Numbered from the stretch's first letter, positions 8,981-18,622 are shown. The stretch is 64,000 nt of DNA from Planctomycetota bacterium (GCA_021791715.1 JAJYWB010000030.1:1-64000); one strand, 5' to 3'. The notes: generated by a model not told the origin, from the sequence alone. Made by a program: numbers and translations.

Positions 8981-9172
8981 AATCGCGGGGATCATGCTCG
9001 ACGAATAGCCCAGATCGAGCGGATCAAGCTCGACGAATCTCCCCGATCGAGCGGATCAAGCTCGACGAATCGCCCCGATCGCGCGGATCAAGCTCGACGA
9101 ATCTCCCCGATCGAGCGGATCATGCTCGATGAGTCGCCCCGATCGAGCGGATCAAGCTCGATGAGTCGCGGC
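8981..9172. repeat. Six-copy 32-bp tandem repeat
   Basis: Six head-to-tail copies of exactly 32 bp begin at 8981, 9013, 9045, 9077, 9109 and 9141; a seventh is cut after GATCGAGC at 9173. Most copies differ at only one to four positions. Most units contain the small inverted repeat CGAGC-N7-GCTCG (GGATCAA spacer). There are no unique spacers, so it is not a CRISPR array. It lies between an exported protein gene and the aminopeptidase gene. The rest of 8967-9313 shows no gene. Confidence 0.9.
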
Positions 9173-9313
9173 GATCGAGCCGGCGGCTCTCGGAGAACCG
9201 CGGCGATACTCGGCCGATCCCGTTGCATGTCGAACCTTAAACCGCGAAACTGGCCTCTTTAAAGCCGAGCCCCTCGCGCCGCGCGCCGCGTCGTTTTCCA
9301 TTTGGATCATCTT

Positions 9314-10408
9314 ATGCTCGCTGATGAACATCTTGACCGTTGGGCCGATTTACTCGTCGATTATTGTTTGGCGCTTCAGCCGCTCGAGACGGTTTCGATC
9401 GCGTCCGAATGGGACGCCGCTCCGCTCGTCGACCGGTGCGCGCGGAGGGCGATTCGACGCGGATCGAGGCCGATCATTCGCCTCGAGCCTCCCGGCCTTC
9501 GCGAGTTCTTTTTGCGCGAGGCTTCGCCCGAATTGCTCGAGCACGTTTCGCCGATCGAGCTCTTCGAGGCGCAAACGGTCGACGCGAGGATCAGGATTTC
9601 GGCCGAGAGCGACCTTTCCGCCGCGGCTTCGATCGACGCTTCAAGGCAGGCGATTCGCGACCGCGCCCTCGACCCCGTCCGCCGCGCCGCGGCGAAAAAG
9701 CGATGGACGCTCACGCAATATCCCACGCCGGCATATGCTCAAGCGGCCAAGATGAGTTTAGAAGAATATGAGAAGTTCGTGATATCCGCGATGTTTTTGG
9801 ATCGTTCGGATCCGATCGAGGCGTGGCGCGAGCTCGGTCGATCGCAGGCGGGGCTTGTTCGCGCGATGACGCCCGTCGATGCGATTCGGATCGAGGCCGA
9901 CGGGACCGACTTAAGTTTATCGGTGAAGGGTCGAACCTGGATCAATTCGGACGGCAAGCGGAACATGCCTTCGGGCGAGATATTCACGGGACCGATCGAG
10001 GATTCGGCTTCGGGTCGGCTCCGGTGCGGATTTCCGGTGTATCGCGACGGTCGCGAGATTGTGGGGATCGAGCTCGAGTTTCGCGACGGTTTGGTGGTAT
10101 CGGCGCGGGCGGATCGGGGCGAGGATTATTTGCTGGCGATGCTCGATCTCGATTCGGGCTCGCGGCGATTGGGAGAGTTGGGGATCGGTTTGAACGAGGG
10201 GATTCAGCGGTTCACGGGTAGTATTTTATATGATGAGAAGATAGGCGGAACGATTCATGTGGCTTTGGGGAGGAGTTATCCCGAGACGGGGGGAGTGAAC
10301 GAATCGGCGTTGCACTGGGATTTGATCGTCGACCTTCGTTCCGGGGGCCGGCTCACCGCCGACGGAGTTACGGTGATCGAGAACGGCAAGAGGGTTGTGG
10401 GTTCATAA
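9314..10408 (+). CDS. Aminopeptidase, peptidase family M29
   Basis: 364-residue metallo-aminopeptidase of the AmpS/PepS/AmpT type, which removes N-terminal residues from peptides in the cytoplasm using two metal ions. Family hallmarks: NMPSGEIFTGP near residue 220, then GELGIGLNEGI, ILYDEKIGGTIHVALG and a final HWDLIVDLR. These hold the Glu and His metal ligands. A TTG at 9302 is in frame, but I chose the ATG at 9314; neither has a strong ribosome site. It is convergent with the BREX locus, which ends 27 bases downstream. Confidence 0.9.
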   Translation: MLADEHLDRWADLLVDYCLALQPLETVSIASEWDAAPLVDRCARRAIRRGSRPIIRLEPPGLREFFLREASPELLEHVSPIELFEAQTVDARIRISAESDLSAAASIDASRQAIRDRALDPVRRAAAKKRWTLTQYPTPAYAQAAKMSLEEYEKFVISAMFLDRSDPIEAWRELGRSQAGLVRAMTPVDAIRIEADGTDLSLSVKGRTWINSDGKRNMPSGEIFTGPIEDSASGRLRCGFPVYRDGREIVGIELEFRDGLVVSARADRGEDYLLAMLDLDSGSRRLGELGIGLNEGIQRFTGSILYDEKIGGTIHVALGRSYPETGGVNESALHWDLIVDLRSGGRLTADGVTVIENGKRVVGS

Positions 10409-10435
10409 TCCGATCTTAAATTATCTTATAGATAA

Positions 10436-12481
10436 TTAATCGGCGATCGCTTTAAGAAGAGCCTCTCTCGCTTCACCGTAGAAGAGCACGTTGATTTTCG
10501 TCGCCATATCGTCGGATAGGTTGAAAAGACTTTTCCGAGCGTTAACGGGGACGAGGATGATCGAAGCTCCTTTTTCAACGGCGTGCTCGACCATATCGAT
10601 CGGATTGGCGAGCGTGTCGATCGATCCGCCGAGATTGAGCCCTCCGACGACGACGAGTCCTCCCCGCAGGCTTTTTCCGAGCAGAGCCGAACACATCGCC
10701 AGCAGCGCCGCGACGCCGAGAGACTCCCCTCCTTTCGATGCGTCGAAGGCTCGTAATTGAATGGAAAATTCATGTTCACGTGGATTTCTATCGCCGACTA
10801 GTTCGGCGGCTCGGTTATAAAGATTCTGTTCGGCGTATTTCACGCTTTCCACAAACGACTTGGGGGCGGAACGATTGAGGATTTTCACCCCCGATCCCGG
10901 ACCTTCGGAAACCTCGATTTTGTACAATCCCGATCCTTCCCCCGCTATTCCCGACCCAATCCCCCAAACCTGACCCGGAGGAAGCGGATCGCGGCCGATG
11001 TGATCCTCGCATTGCAGCTCGGGAGTCACGACGAATTTTTCGACTCCATCGGCGCCGATCGTGTAACTCAATTGGGTGTTGCGGAATTCGGCGGGAACGA
11101 TTCGTTTTTGCTGTTCCTTGACGCGTCTCCGGCATTCCAACGCCAACCGCAAAGCCCATTCCAGATCGTCGTCGCCGATCGGCTGTTGCGGGGATGGATG
11201 AACAAGTTTTATAAGCCCGCTAACGGATTTCATCACGGCGTTTTGATCGCGACCGCTCAAAGCTCCACCCAACGTCGCTCGACCTTGCAACACCGAAGCA
11301 CGCGATTGATTCCTCATTCTGCTCCAACATTCGGACAGAAAATCGCTCACGAGTCCGAATCGATTCGTTTTAAGCGTGTCCTGGATTTTGGGAGCGTCCC
11401 ATCCCGGTAAATAACAATGAATCCGATCCTGGAGCGCCGCGTCGCTTCTCATCTCGGGGGGCATCGGGCCGAAGAGATGACCGATGCGCTGCTGATGCTC
11501 GACGTCGACGTCGAAATTCCCAACCATCACGATCGATCCGTCGGCGCGAATGCTCTCCTTCCCGCGACTGAATTCACCGGATTCCATATATCCTTTCATG
11601 ATATTTACTCCGTCTTTTTGATCGAATGAGACTCCCGATATCTCGTCGAAACAAACGACGTCGTACTGGCAAACAAGCCCCCGTCTGCCGTTCGCCATGT
11701 TGACGAACATCCGCGCGACCGTGGCCTTTCCGCCGCTAACGAGGTGCGAATACGGCGAGATCTGCTGAAACAGATGGCTTTTGCCGGTCCCCCGCGGTCC
11801 GAGCTCGACCATGTTGTAGTTTTTCTCGACGAACGGAACCATCCGCAAAATCAAAACATCCATCTGGCGATTCGTCAGTTGTTCGGGCTCGAGCCCCACG
11901 CTCCTCAACAAAAAACGTTTCCACTCGTCGGTCGTGAACCGTGATCGACCTCGATAAAGCGCCTCTAAAACTTCACGTTTTGAAAGTTGAATGGGACGGA
12001 GCGATTCGATCGCGAACGGTCGACCGTTTTTTTCTTGCGCGACGGCGCCGTCGTAGGTCAGATCGACCTCGGAATAAAATCCACCCGTCAACATCCGTTC
12101 GTTATCGCCGACGAGATCGGGGGCGATCCGCACGTCGTTGAGCCCAAGACTCGGCAGCGAAGCCAGATACGAATCGGTCCGAGCGTCGAGTCGAGCCGTC
12201 ACAAGATCGATGATCTGAACCGTCCCGCGCTCGCGCGCGCGAGCCTTGAACAATTCCTCCTCGCCTGCGCGTACGGCGAGCTCGGCGAGTCGACGATCGA
12301 CGATTCGCAAACCCTCGTCAATCTCGTCGTCGTTCACGCTCGCGCAATAACGTCCCAATAAAAATTCGCAAACATATGTAGGGACCGGATACTGCCTGGC
12401 GAATTTCCGCACCAGATCCTTCCTAACGATATATCCGTCGAAAGCCTCAGCGGCGATCCGGTCGATTCGATCGAGTTCCAT
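10436..12481 (-). CDS. brxL: BREX protease-like protein BrxL
   Basis: 681 residues, the usual BrxL layout. The N-terminal region (to about 180) leads to an AAA+ ATPase with Walker A GPRGTGKS at 228-235 and Walker B CFDE at 277-280. The last 120 residues are a Lon-like domain (KGGESLGVAALLAM, GGLNLGGSID, GASIILVPVNARKSL). The Ser of GES-LG is in the place of the Lon nucleophile, but no Lys is obvious where Lon has its partner, so peptidase activity is doubtful. BrxL is a DNA-binding ring motor needed for phage exclusion in many BREX-1 systems. It is the last gene of the locus. A TATAAT box at 12539-12534 could give it its own promoter. Confidence 0.93.
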   Translation of the reverse strand: MELDRIDRIAAEAFDGYIVRKDLVRKFARQYPVPTYVCEFLLGRYCASVNDDEIDEGLRIVDRRLAELAVRAGEEELFKARARERGTVQIIDLVTARLDARTDSYLASLPSLGLNDVRIAPDLVGDNERMLTGGFYSEVDLTYDGAVAQEKNGRPFAIESLRPIQLSKREVLEALYRGRSRFTTDEWKRFLLRSVGLEPEQLTNRQMDVLILRMVPFVEKNYNMVELGPRGTGKSHLFQQISPYSHLVSGGKATVARMFVNMANGRRGLVCQYDVVCFDEISGVSFDQKDGVNIMKGYMESGEFSRGKESIRADGSIVMVGNFDVDVEHQQRIGHLFGPMPPEMRSDAALQDRIHCYLPGWDAPKIQDTLKTNRFGLVSDFLSECWSRMRNQSRASVLQGRATLGGALSGRDQNAVMKSVSGLIKLVHPSPQQPIGDDDLEWALRLALECRRRVKEQQKRIVPAEFRNTQLSYTIGADGVEKFVVTPELQCEDHIGRDPLPPGQVWGIGSGIAGEGSGLYKIEVSEGPGSGVKILNRSAPKSFVESVKYAEQNLYNRAAELVGDRNPREHEFSIQLRAFDASKGGESLGVAALLAMCSALLGKSLRGGLVVVGGLNLGGSIDTLANPIDMVEHAVEKGASIILVPVNARKSLFNLSDDMATKINVLFYGEAREALLKAIAD

Positions 12482-12585
12482 CGTTGCCCCCGCGAACTCG
12501 CGACACGACGTCGATCAAGTTCCGTTTAGTCTTATTATACAAACAAAGATAAGTGATCAGAGCCGCATCGGTTCAAGCGATTTCT

Positions 12586-14937
12586 TCAACCTCCGATCGT
12601 CGTCGCGAGCTTATCGATCACCCTACCGTCCGGACCGATCAGAACCAAATTCGTCGCCTTCCCCTCGCTCCGGTGATCCGCGACGATGATCGACGCCTCG
12701 CCTTGTTGCGAAACCCGCTTCGGTTCGGCGATCGAAGAGTTCGGATCGCCGATTCGATCCCTCATATCCACGCGTAAACCATCCGTCGACGGAACGATCT
12801 TAATCCGACATCGAAGACCCGACCATGAAACGCTCTCGATCTTCGACCGCCGCAAGCCACCCGCGGAACGCTTCGCCGTAATACGAGGCGCCACGCATTC
12901 CTGCAGGCTTAACCCTCCATGAGAATATTCCACGCCGGCGCGGAACGATCCCGCGCCCCGCGGCGACGCAATTAAAATATCTCGATTCCAATACCATAAA
13001 GATATCGGCAAATCCACCGACGAAGTGCTCTTCACCGCGGCGCATCGACTCCACTTCGTTTCCACCAAGTAATTCGGTAGTTCCTCCTTGGGAAGCCCTC
13101 CGGGCATGATCAGCCAACCGTGATCGGTGACGATATGAACCTCGTTCGCCCCGTCTTCGAGAAGACCCTCGATCCGCTCGCAGACTTCGTCGAGAAGCTC
13201 GGGGATGCGCCGAGCGAGCCCCGCTCCCACGTGATGCCCCGTCTCGTCAAGGCTGCCGATCTCGGTCCAACACCGCGATTCAGGCCTCATCGATTCCTTC
13301 GGATTAAGGAAAGTGAATCCCTCCGATACGAGCGACTCGCGAAACCTCTCGACCGTCAAAACCTTCCCCGTTTCGGCGATCGAGGGAAGAAAATCGGCGC
13401 CGTCGCCGATTCCACAAAGCCGACGCGCGATCGGCGCGATCGCATATTTCGATGTCGCCGTGACCGACGGCGCGGCGACGAACGCCGACTCGATCGTCAC
13501 ATCCATGTTCTTTTTTTCAAGCTGTTCTTTAAGTTTTAAACCCGCGTCGTAACGGAGCGCGTCGACGAACAAAACACACGCCCCCGAAGCGATCGAGTCG
13601 CGATCGATCGCCTTGATCGATGGAGGATTTGCGCATTTTCTCAATAAATCTTGAAATATTTCGACGTTATCGCGCAACCAGGGAAGATAGATCGCTCGAA
13701 TCGATGCGTGAACCGACGCTTGATCCGCTTGGCTCGTAACCGCCGCGAGCGCCTCTAAAACCGCGAGATCAGCCCGGGCGCCCCGTTCTTGATACGAAAC
13801 GATCAGCTCTTCGAGCCGATGACCCGCGAGCGGATTCGCCGTCGCGGAGGCGACAAAATCGAGATGAAATAACGCGAAGGTTAATGGCGATCGACCCAAT
13901 TTCGCCCACGGCGAATCGCGCCTACCTCCATGCTCGGCTTCAAGCGCGTGAATCCGAGCACGAGCATCCAAGGGCGAAAAACGCGCGAGATCGAGTAATT
14001 CCTTCCGCAGCTTGTTCTCATCAAACTCGTTATCGCTCGGCCACGTTCCCGTCGGCTCGATCGGCACGTTTTGATCCGATCGCGATCGAGGATCGGCTCC
14101 TTGGAGCCGATCGACCACTCCCGCGTATCGAGCAGGCGAATCGGCGAATCGCCTCCACGCGTTTTCCCAAGCCTTCGATACGCGTAATCCAAGCTTTTCC
14201 GCGGCCGCGCGTTCGCCGTCTTTCACGGGATCAAATCCATATTCGAGAGGACATTTGCTCCGAAACGTCTCCAGGCGATCCCGATCCCAAATCCGTTCCA
14301 CCCGCTCGCGGTCGGCGATCCAATCGAGTAAATCCCCGGTGATATCTTCGACCTGATACTTGTCAAAGTCTTCGCAATCGAGCTCTCTTTGATCGGAAAT
14401 TATCCTTAATTCTTCAATCGACGCGTCCGCGAGCTTGATGAGCGATCGACGCAACGATACCGCGGTCGCCTTCCTTCGAGCGACCTTCAAACCCAATCCG
14501 CCGCGATTCGCCGAACCGAGAAACGCCGCGATCGTCCAATCCTTGCCGTTCAATTGCGCGAAAAAGACCCCCCGGTACGCCGTCTCGACGAGCGCGCGAA
14601 GCTCGACGGGACACTCCTCGGTCGCACGCAAAGCCGATCGACCCGTTCCCGGCATGTAGATGATCGGGATCGAGTTCTCCGAGATCGTCGTTTCGGCGAT
14701 GCGACCCGCGATCACACACCGAATCCAAAGCGCAGGCCCCGTTCGATCGACGGGATCGTATCGACCGAGCGTCAAAAAATGAGGGATCTCTTTCCTCAAC
14801 CGGGACGCCAATTTCTCCCACTCCCGCGCCTCGTCGGGCCATAATATCGCCGCGGGAGCGACCGAGTCGTTTTGATGGTATTCGCCGGCCCGGCCAAGCG
14901 ATTCGATCAGGCGGTCGAAAACGGAGAAGTTAGGCAT
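12586..14937 (-). CDS. pglZ: BREX-1 phosphatase-like protein PglZ (type B)
   Basis: 783 residues from ATG 14937 (MPNFSVFDRLIESL); an ATG at 15039 would add 34 residues that look unlike the family start. PglZ is an alkaline-phosphatase-superfamily protein essential for BREX. The N-terminal half has the type B pattern (NDSVAPAAILWPD, TLGRYDPVDRTGPALWIRC). Metal-binding motifs follow: VDALRYD at 458-464, DETGHHVG near 565 and TDHG at 604-607. It lies 104 bases before brxL on the same strand and is separated from pglX by the darG-bearing insert. Confidence 0.93.
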   Translation of the reverse strand: MPNFSVFDRLIESLGRAGEYHQNDSVAPAAILWPDEAREWEKLASRLRKEIPHFLTLGRYDPVDRTGPALWIRCVIAGRIAETTISENSIPIIYMPGTGRSALRATEECPVELRALVETAYRGVFFAQLNGKDWTIAAFLGSANRGGLGLKVARRKATAVSLRRSLIKLADASIEELRIISDQRELDCEDFDKYQVEDITGDLLDWIADRERVERIWDRDRLETFRSKCPLEYGFDPVKDGERAAAEKLGLRVSKAWENAWRRFADSPARYAGVVDRLQGADPRSRSDQNVPIEPTGTWPSDNEFDENKLRKELLDLARFSPLDARARIHALEAEHGGRRDSPWAKLGRSPLTFALFHLDFVASATANPLAGHRLEELIVSYQERGARADLAVLEALAAVTSQADQASVHASIRAIYLPWLRDNVEIFQDLLRKCANPPSIKAIDRDSIASGACVLFVDALRYDAGLKLKEQLEKKNMDVTIESAFVAAPSVTATSKYAIAPIARRLCGIGDGADFLPSIAETGKVLTVERFRESLVSEGFTFLNPKESMRPESRCWTEIGSLDETGHHVGAGLARRIPELLDEVCERIEGLLEDGANEVHIVTDHGWLIMPGGLPKEELPNYLVETKWSRCAAVKSTSSVDLPISLWYWNRDILIASPRGAGSFRAGVEYSHGGLSLQECVAPRITAKRSAGGLRRSKIESVSWSGLRCRIKIVPSTDGLRVDMRDRIGDPNSSIAEPKRVSQQGEASIIVADHRSEGKATNLVLIGPDGRVIDKLATTIGG

Positions 14938-15337
14938 ATCGATTCGGACCAGAATCCCACATCGTTCCCACAATCCAACGCGATCGGCGCCCGATGAATC
15001 GCCATGTTCTGCCGATTCTACTCCAATCCGGCTTGTCATTCACCATCCGTGAGATAAGATGACGAAAACGATCGTATCGGGATAAGCGCCACTCGACGAT
15101 CATACCGTAACGTTCTTATGATCCATGGATATTAGCTTTCTCGGCTTGTGTTCAGCCGATTACATGATTCAATCCTTTTTACGTCCGACGCCCGCGGCCG
15201 AAATCGAACGGTGATGTGCGTGTCGTATCCGTGGTGATCGACGAGACGCTCAGCCGTCGGCGCTCACGGCGTTTCGATCGACCGAGTTTCATCTCCATCT
15301 TGAAGATCGGCTCTAAAGCGCGATCGAGATCGGAATC

Positions 15338-15670
15338 ATGAGCGTCACCGTCCCGACTCGGATACTACGTTTCATTCATATCAACAATCTATCGATTCTG
15401 ATGGGTCGAAATTGAATTGACGAACATCTTGGAAAGATCGACCGGCATCTTGTGAATCGGCGCTATTGGGCCGATGATGAGAGTTATCCCGATCGGCAAC
15501 GAAGGAAACAGGCCCAGTCCCTCGTGCATCGCTTTTGCCCGTGATCGTTGGTTCAAGCGATCGTAGTGATCGATGAGGTTCGTAAGTCGAAGGTGGAACA
15601 AGTTTTATCGAGATTTCCACACGAAACGCATCGGCCGATCCGCGTGAAGCGCGATTGGTATTACCCCTGA
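15338..15670 (+). pseudogene. darT: Decayed darT DNA ADP-ribosyltransferase toxin
   Basis: Read in one frame from ATG 15338, the N terminus (RILRFIHINNLSIL) matches the DarT start pattern R-x-x-H-I-x-N-L-x-x-IL. The rest matches its C-terminal third: HLVNRRYWADDESYPDRQ, RRKQAQSLVHRFCP, and RPIRVKRDWYYP at the end. About 100 middle residues are missing compared with the usual 200-210. In-frame TGA codons occur at 15413 and 15542; the second sits where DarT has a Trp (TGG). The conserved Glu expected in QAE-x-LV reads Gln. The gene is therefore dead. It ends 19 bases before darG, as in an ordinary darTG operon. Confidence 0.82.
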
Positions 15671-15689
15671 GCTTGGAGCCGAGACGGGG

Positions 15690-16733
15690 ATGATCAAATA
15701 CGTTCAAGGCAATATCGTCGAGGCCGACGCCGAAGTTCTCGTCAACACGGTCAATTGTATGGGCGTGATGGGCAAGGGGATCGCGTTGCAGTTCAAACAG
15801 GCGTTTCCCGATAACTTCGACGCCTACCGCTCGTGCTGCGCCGCTTCAGAACTCGAGCCGGGAAAGATGTTCGTTTTTGAAACAAAATCAATTGTTGGTC
15901 CGAAGTATATTATTAACTTTCCAACCAAGCGTCATTGGAAGGGAAAGTCGCGATTGGAAGACGTCGACGCGGGATTGAACGCGCTGATTCAAGAAGTCAT
16001 TCGCCTCGAGATCAAATCGATCGCCGTTCCGCCGCTTGGCTGTGGTTTGGGAGGTCTCGATTGGAGCGTAGTTCGACCGCGTATCGAACGCGCTTTCCAG
16101 TCTCTTCCCGATGTGAGGGTTCTGCTTTTCGAGCCCGCGGGAGCGCCTCTTCCTAACGCGATGCCCGTACGAACCAAGCCCCCCAAAATGACTCGAGCGC
16201 GTGCGTTGTTCATCATGCTGATCGATCAATATAACGCGATGTCGTATCGCCTGACGCTCCTTGAGGTTCAGAAACTCGCGTATTTCTTGCAGGAATCGGG
16301 TGAACCGCTCAAACTCAAATTCGTTTCTCATACGTATGGTCCCTACGCCGAGAATCTGGATCAAGTTTTGCAAAGAATTGAAGGTCATTTCACGCGAGGA
16401 TATGGAGACAGCCCCAATCCCGGTCGCGCTATCGAATTGCTTACGGGAGCGGTCGAAGCCGCGAACTCGTTTCTCGAAACCTCCGATGAATCGCTGGAAC
16501 GACTTCGGATCGTATCGAAATTGATCGAGGGGTTCGAAACGCCTTACGGCATGGAACTTCTGGCGTCGGTGCATTGGGTCGCGGTTCATCAAGAGCCGCG
16601 CGCTCGCAACGCATCGGAAGCCGTCGAGAAAGTTCACGCGTGGAACGATCGCAAGGCTCGAATTTTCAAAACCGATCACATCGGGATCGCCTGGGAACGC
16701 TTAAATCAATCGGGTTTTCTAACGATTCCATAG
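15690..16733 (+). CDS. darG: DarG antitoxin, DNA ADP-ribose glycohydrolase
   Basis: 347 residues. Residues 1-155 are a macrodomain: VNTVNCMGVMGKGIALQFK near 18-36, the segment FPTK with Lys80 (the position of the catalytic Lys in Thermus DarG) and VPPLGCGLGGLDW. Residues about 165-347 match the DarG C-terminal toxin-binding domain. DarG removes ADP-ribose from thymidines modified by DarT and also binds DarT. The ORF is complete with no lesion, although the toxin gene before it is broken. It is on the plus strand, opposite to the BREX genes on both sides. ATG 15690 follows a GAGACGGGG stretch. Confidence 0.9.
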   Translation: MIKYVQGNIVEADAEVLVNTVNCMGVMGKGIALQFKQAFPDNFDAYRSCCAASELEPGKMFVFETKSIVGPKYIINFPTKRHWKGKSRLEDVDAGLNALIQEVIRLEIKSIAVPPLGCGLGGLDWSVVRPRIERAFQSLPDVRVLLFEPAGAPLPNAMPVRTKPPKMTRARALFIMLIDQYNAMSYRLTLLEVQKLAYFLQESGEPLKLKFVSHTYGPYAENLDQVLQRIEGHFTRGYGDSPNPGRAIELLTGAVEAANSFLETSDESLERLRIVSKLIEGFETPYGMELLASVHWVAVHQEPRARNASEAVEKVHAWNDRKARIFKTDHIGIAWERLNQSGFLTIP

Positions 16734-17600
16734 CGCTTCGCCGAGGCGGATCAATTCTGTCTCGATCTTCGACGAAGGAGCATTTTGTCGATCGGTCGAA
16801 AAACGATGAAAGAAATTGTCGAAGATCAATTGAATAGTCGCGCCGAACGAGTTAAAGAAGAAGGCGATCATCACGATTTGTAGGACGATTGTGCCTGAAA
16901 GACCGATACTTATCCTGCCGAAACCGCGATGATTTATCCTGCAATTTTATGATAATTTCTAATATATACAAACCTTGTCTAGATGGGGATTAGAGATCTT
17001 CGCGATATTTGCTGGTTGATTCTGGTCTTTTGATCACTGGGGATCGAAATCATCGAATTCATTTTGTGATTCGCTCATGGCAGACGACTCTAACAATGCT
17101 CCAAAATGAAATCGAAGTGAAAAACCTTAAAACCAAGCCTCGCAATTTCTATTCGTCTCTCAAATCGATTATCGACACAGAATCTTTATTTTTCAGTGGA
17201 TTGTTGAAAGGAAGGCGTATTTGATCGTAACATCTTGGTCGAATGGCCGATACTCCGACACGGTACTTAATGAACACGATGATCAATCATCTCTAGGCGA
17301 TAGCCATATTATTCCAATCGAAGGCTAAAACTAAGCCATATTAGAAGAAATCGGCGAAGAAAAAAGATTTGTGTGATATAAGGCTAGAAAAATGACAAAA
17401 CTTTAGAGTTCATCGTGAACAAAACGATCGAGATAGCGTATATTACACGGTATCCATGGCATCGCTGTTGGAACTCGATCATGGATCAGTCAGAATATCG
17501 TTAATGAGGAACCGCCGAACCTCGGAATGGAAATGAAGAGGATCATTAACGATCATTATGAGGAGAACAATTCGGCGAATCTCTAAAGGATGGTTTATCG
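16734..17600. other. AT-richer intergenic stretch, no convincing gene
   Basis: 867 bases between darG and the 122-residue gene, visibly richer in A and T than the surroundings. A plus-strand ORF at 17009-17224 (71 residues) has no recognisable motif and no clear ribosome site; a 25-codon ORF starts at 16806. Neither can be supported. The stretch may be debris of acquired DNA, like the darT remnant upstream. Confidence 0.5.
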
Positions 17601-17969
17601 ATGAGTGAAGTCAACGTCAAGTTGCTTAAGGTCAATGCTTCGACCGGTCAGCATAACGAGGCATATATCAATGCGACCGTTTTCGTCGGGAATAACTCCG
17701 ACGAACCGATCGTTATGACAGTTCAAGGATTCGGTTTCATCATCGAAACTCCGGATGGTCGATCCATCGAGACCGAACCCGAACATCCCAATCTGGTCGG
17801 AGCTTTCCTGCTTGATCCGGGACAGGATGTCACCAAGGTTTATTCCAACAAGGCGATCTGTAATACAGACGTCTTTGTTCCGGGACCTGAATACACGCTG
17901 ATCGCGTTGGGTCCGGAAGGAGTGAAGGCCGATCGGATGACCTTCAAGTTCCATCAGCTTTATTTGTAA
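17601..17969 (+). CDS. Small beta-rich protein of unknown function
   Basis: 122 residues with no signal peptide and no family I recognise. ATG 17601 has AAAGGATGG upstream. The sequence alternates strand-like stretches (AYINATVFVGNN, IVMTVQGFGFIIETPDG, YTLIALGPEG), suggesting an immunoglobulin-like or jelly-roll fold. It lies in the insert between pglX and pglZ, on the opposite strand to BREX, and shares a bidirectional terminator with the next gene. A defence role would be only a guess from position. Confidence 0.65.
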   Translation: MSEVNVKLLKVNASTGQHNEAYINATVFVGNNSDEPIVMTVQGFGFIIETPDGRSIETEPEHPNLVGAFLLDPGQDVTKVYSNKAICNTDVFVPGPEYTLIALGPEGVKADRMTFKFHQLYL

Positions 17970-17981
17970 GAGTTAAAAAAG

Positions 17982-18010
17982 GCGCCCGATCCATTTTACG
18001 GATCGGGCGC
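17982..18010. terminator. Bidirectional terminator hairpin
   Basis: A perfect 11-bp stem (GCGCCCGATCC at 17982-17992 with GGATCGGGCGC at 18000-18010) closes a 7-base loop. An A6 run at 17975-17980 gives U6 after the hairpin on the minus strand, so it best fits the leftward gene at 18016-18426 and probably also stops the rightward gene ending at 17969. Confidence 0.88.
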
Positions 18011-18015
18011 TCAAA

Positions 18016-18426
18016 TCAAATACGAATGTATCGATCAAAATCGATCGATGGGCGAGCCGCACCATTCAATGAACCCCACCCCTCGCGTTTATACCAAAGT
18101 TCCCATCGCGTGATCCATTTGCGCGTGACTCGATCGTACCGGCTCACCTCTCCGGTAAGAACCAGCCGGCCCGAAGGAATACCATGGAAACTCTTATCAT
18201 TGACGAATAAAAGATCCTGGGCCAATGGAACGTTCGGCCGTTCAAGCGATTCCGTCTCGAATTGATAGCGAATCCGATCGGTGCCGTCGAGGATCGGTAC
18301 GCCCTCTACGCCTGCGATCTTCGGATGTTTGTTCAAGAATGAATGTGATTGGCTCGAATACGATCGTCCGCAAACAGCAAACGGAACGATCGACGCGACA
18401 GACTGCAGAAATTGACGACGCTGCAT
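18016..18426 (-). CDS. Exported small protein with twin-Arg signal, unknown function
   Basis: 136 residues from ATG 18426. The start MQRRQFLQSVASIVPFAVC looks like a Tat or related signal peptide (RRQFLQ then a hydrophobic run), possibly with a lipobox-like Cys. The mature part includes DGTDRIRYQFETESLERP, RLVLTGEVSRYDRVT and WITRWELWYKREGWG. No known family. It lies directly downstream of pglX on the same strand, about 200 bases away, before the insert changes direction. An exported protein inside a BREX locus is unusual, so it may be a passenger. Confidence 0.6.
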   Translation of the reverse strand: MQRRQFLQSVASIVPFAVCGRSYSSQSHSFLNKHPKIAGVEGVPILDGTDRIRYQFETESLERPNVPLAQDLLFVNDKSFHGIPSGRLVLTGEVSRYDRVTRKWITRWELWYKREGWGSLNGAARPSIDFDRYIRI

Positions 18427-18622
18427 GGAAAAGCCCCTGAAATGAATCAATTCATTAAGAGATCTCCGCAATTAAGAGAACCGAAATTCGAACAATTTCG
18501 CGACAGATGATAACTTGTTCCGATTATATAAAAGATAAGACCTCGGCGAGCTCGGCGATCTGCGTCGATTGGGATGTGTACCCGGTTAGAATGGGCCTGA
18601 ATCAAATTCTCTTATTTATTGA

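Noticed and set aside
8981-9172. CRISPR array
   Set aside because: Repeat units are contiguous with no spacers, and no cas gene is in the window.
17009-17224. 71-codon ORF in the AT-rich stretch after darG
   Set aside because: No recognisable family, no ribosome site, could occur by chance in AT-rich DNA.
18540-18620. tRNA-like stretch (GGTTAGAATGGGCC) downstream of pglX
   Set aside because: No cloverleaf can be folded around it and the T-loop consensus is not met. No other tRNA was found in the window.
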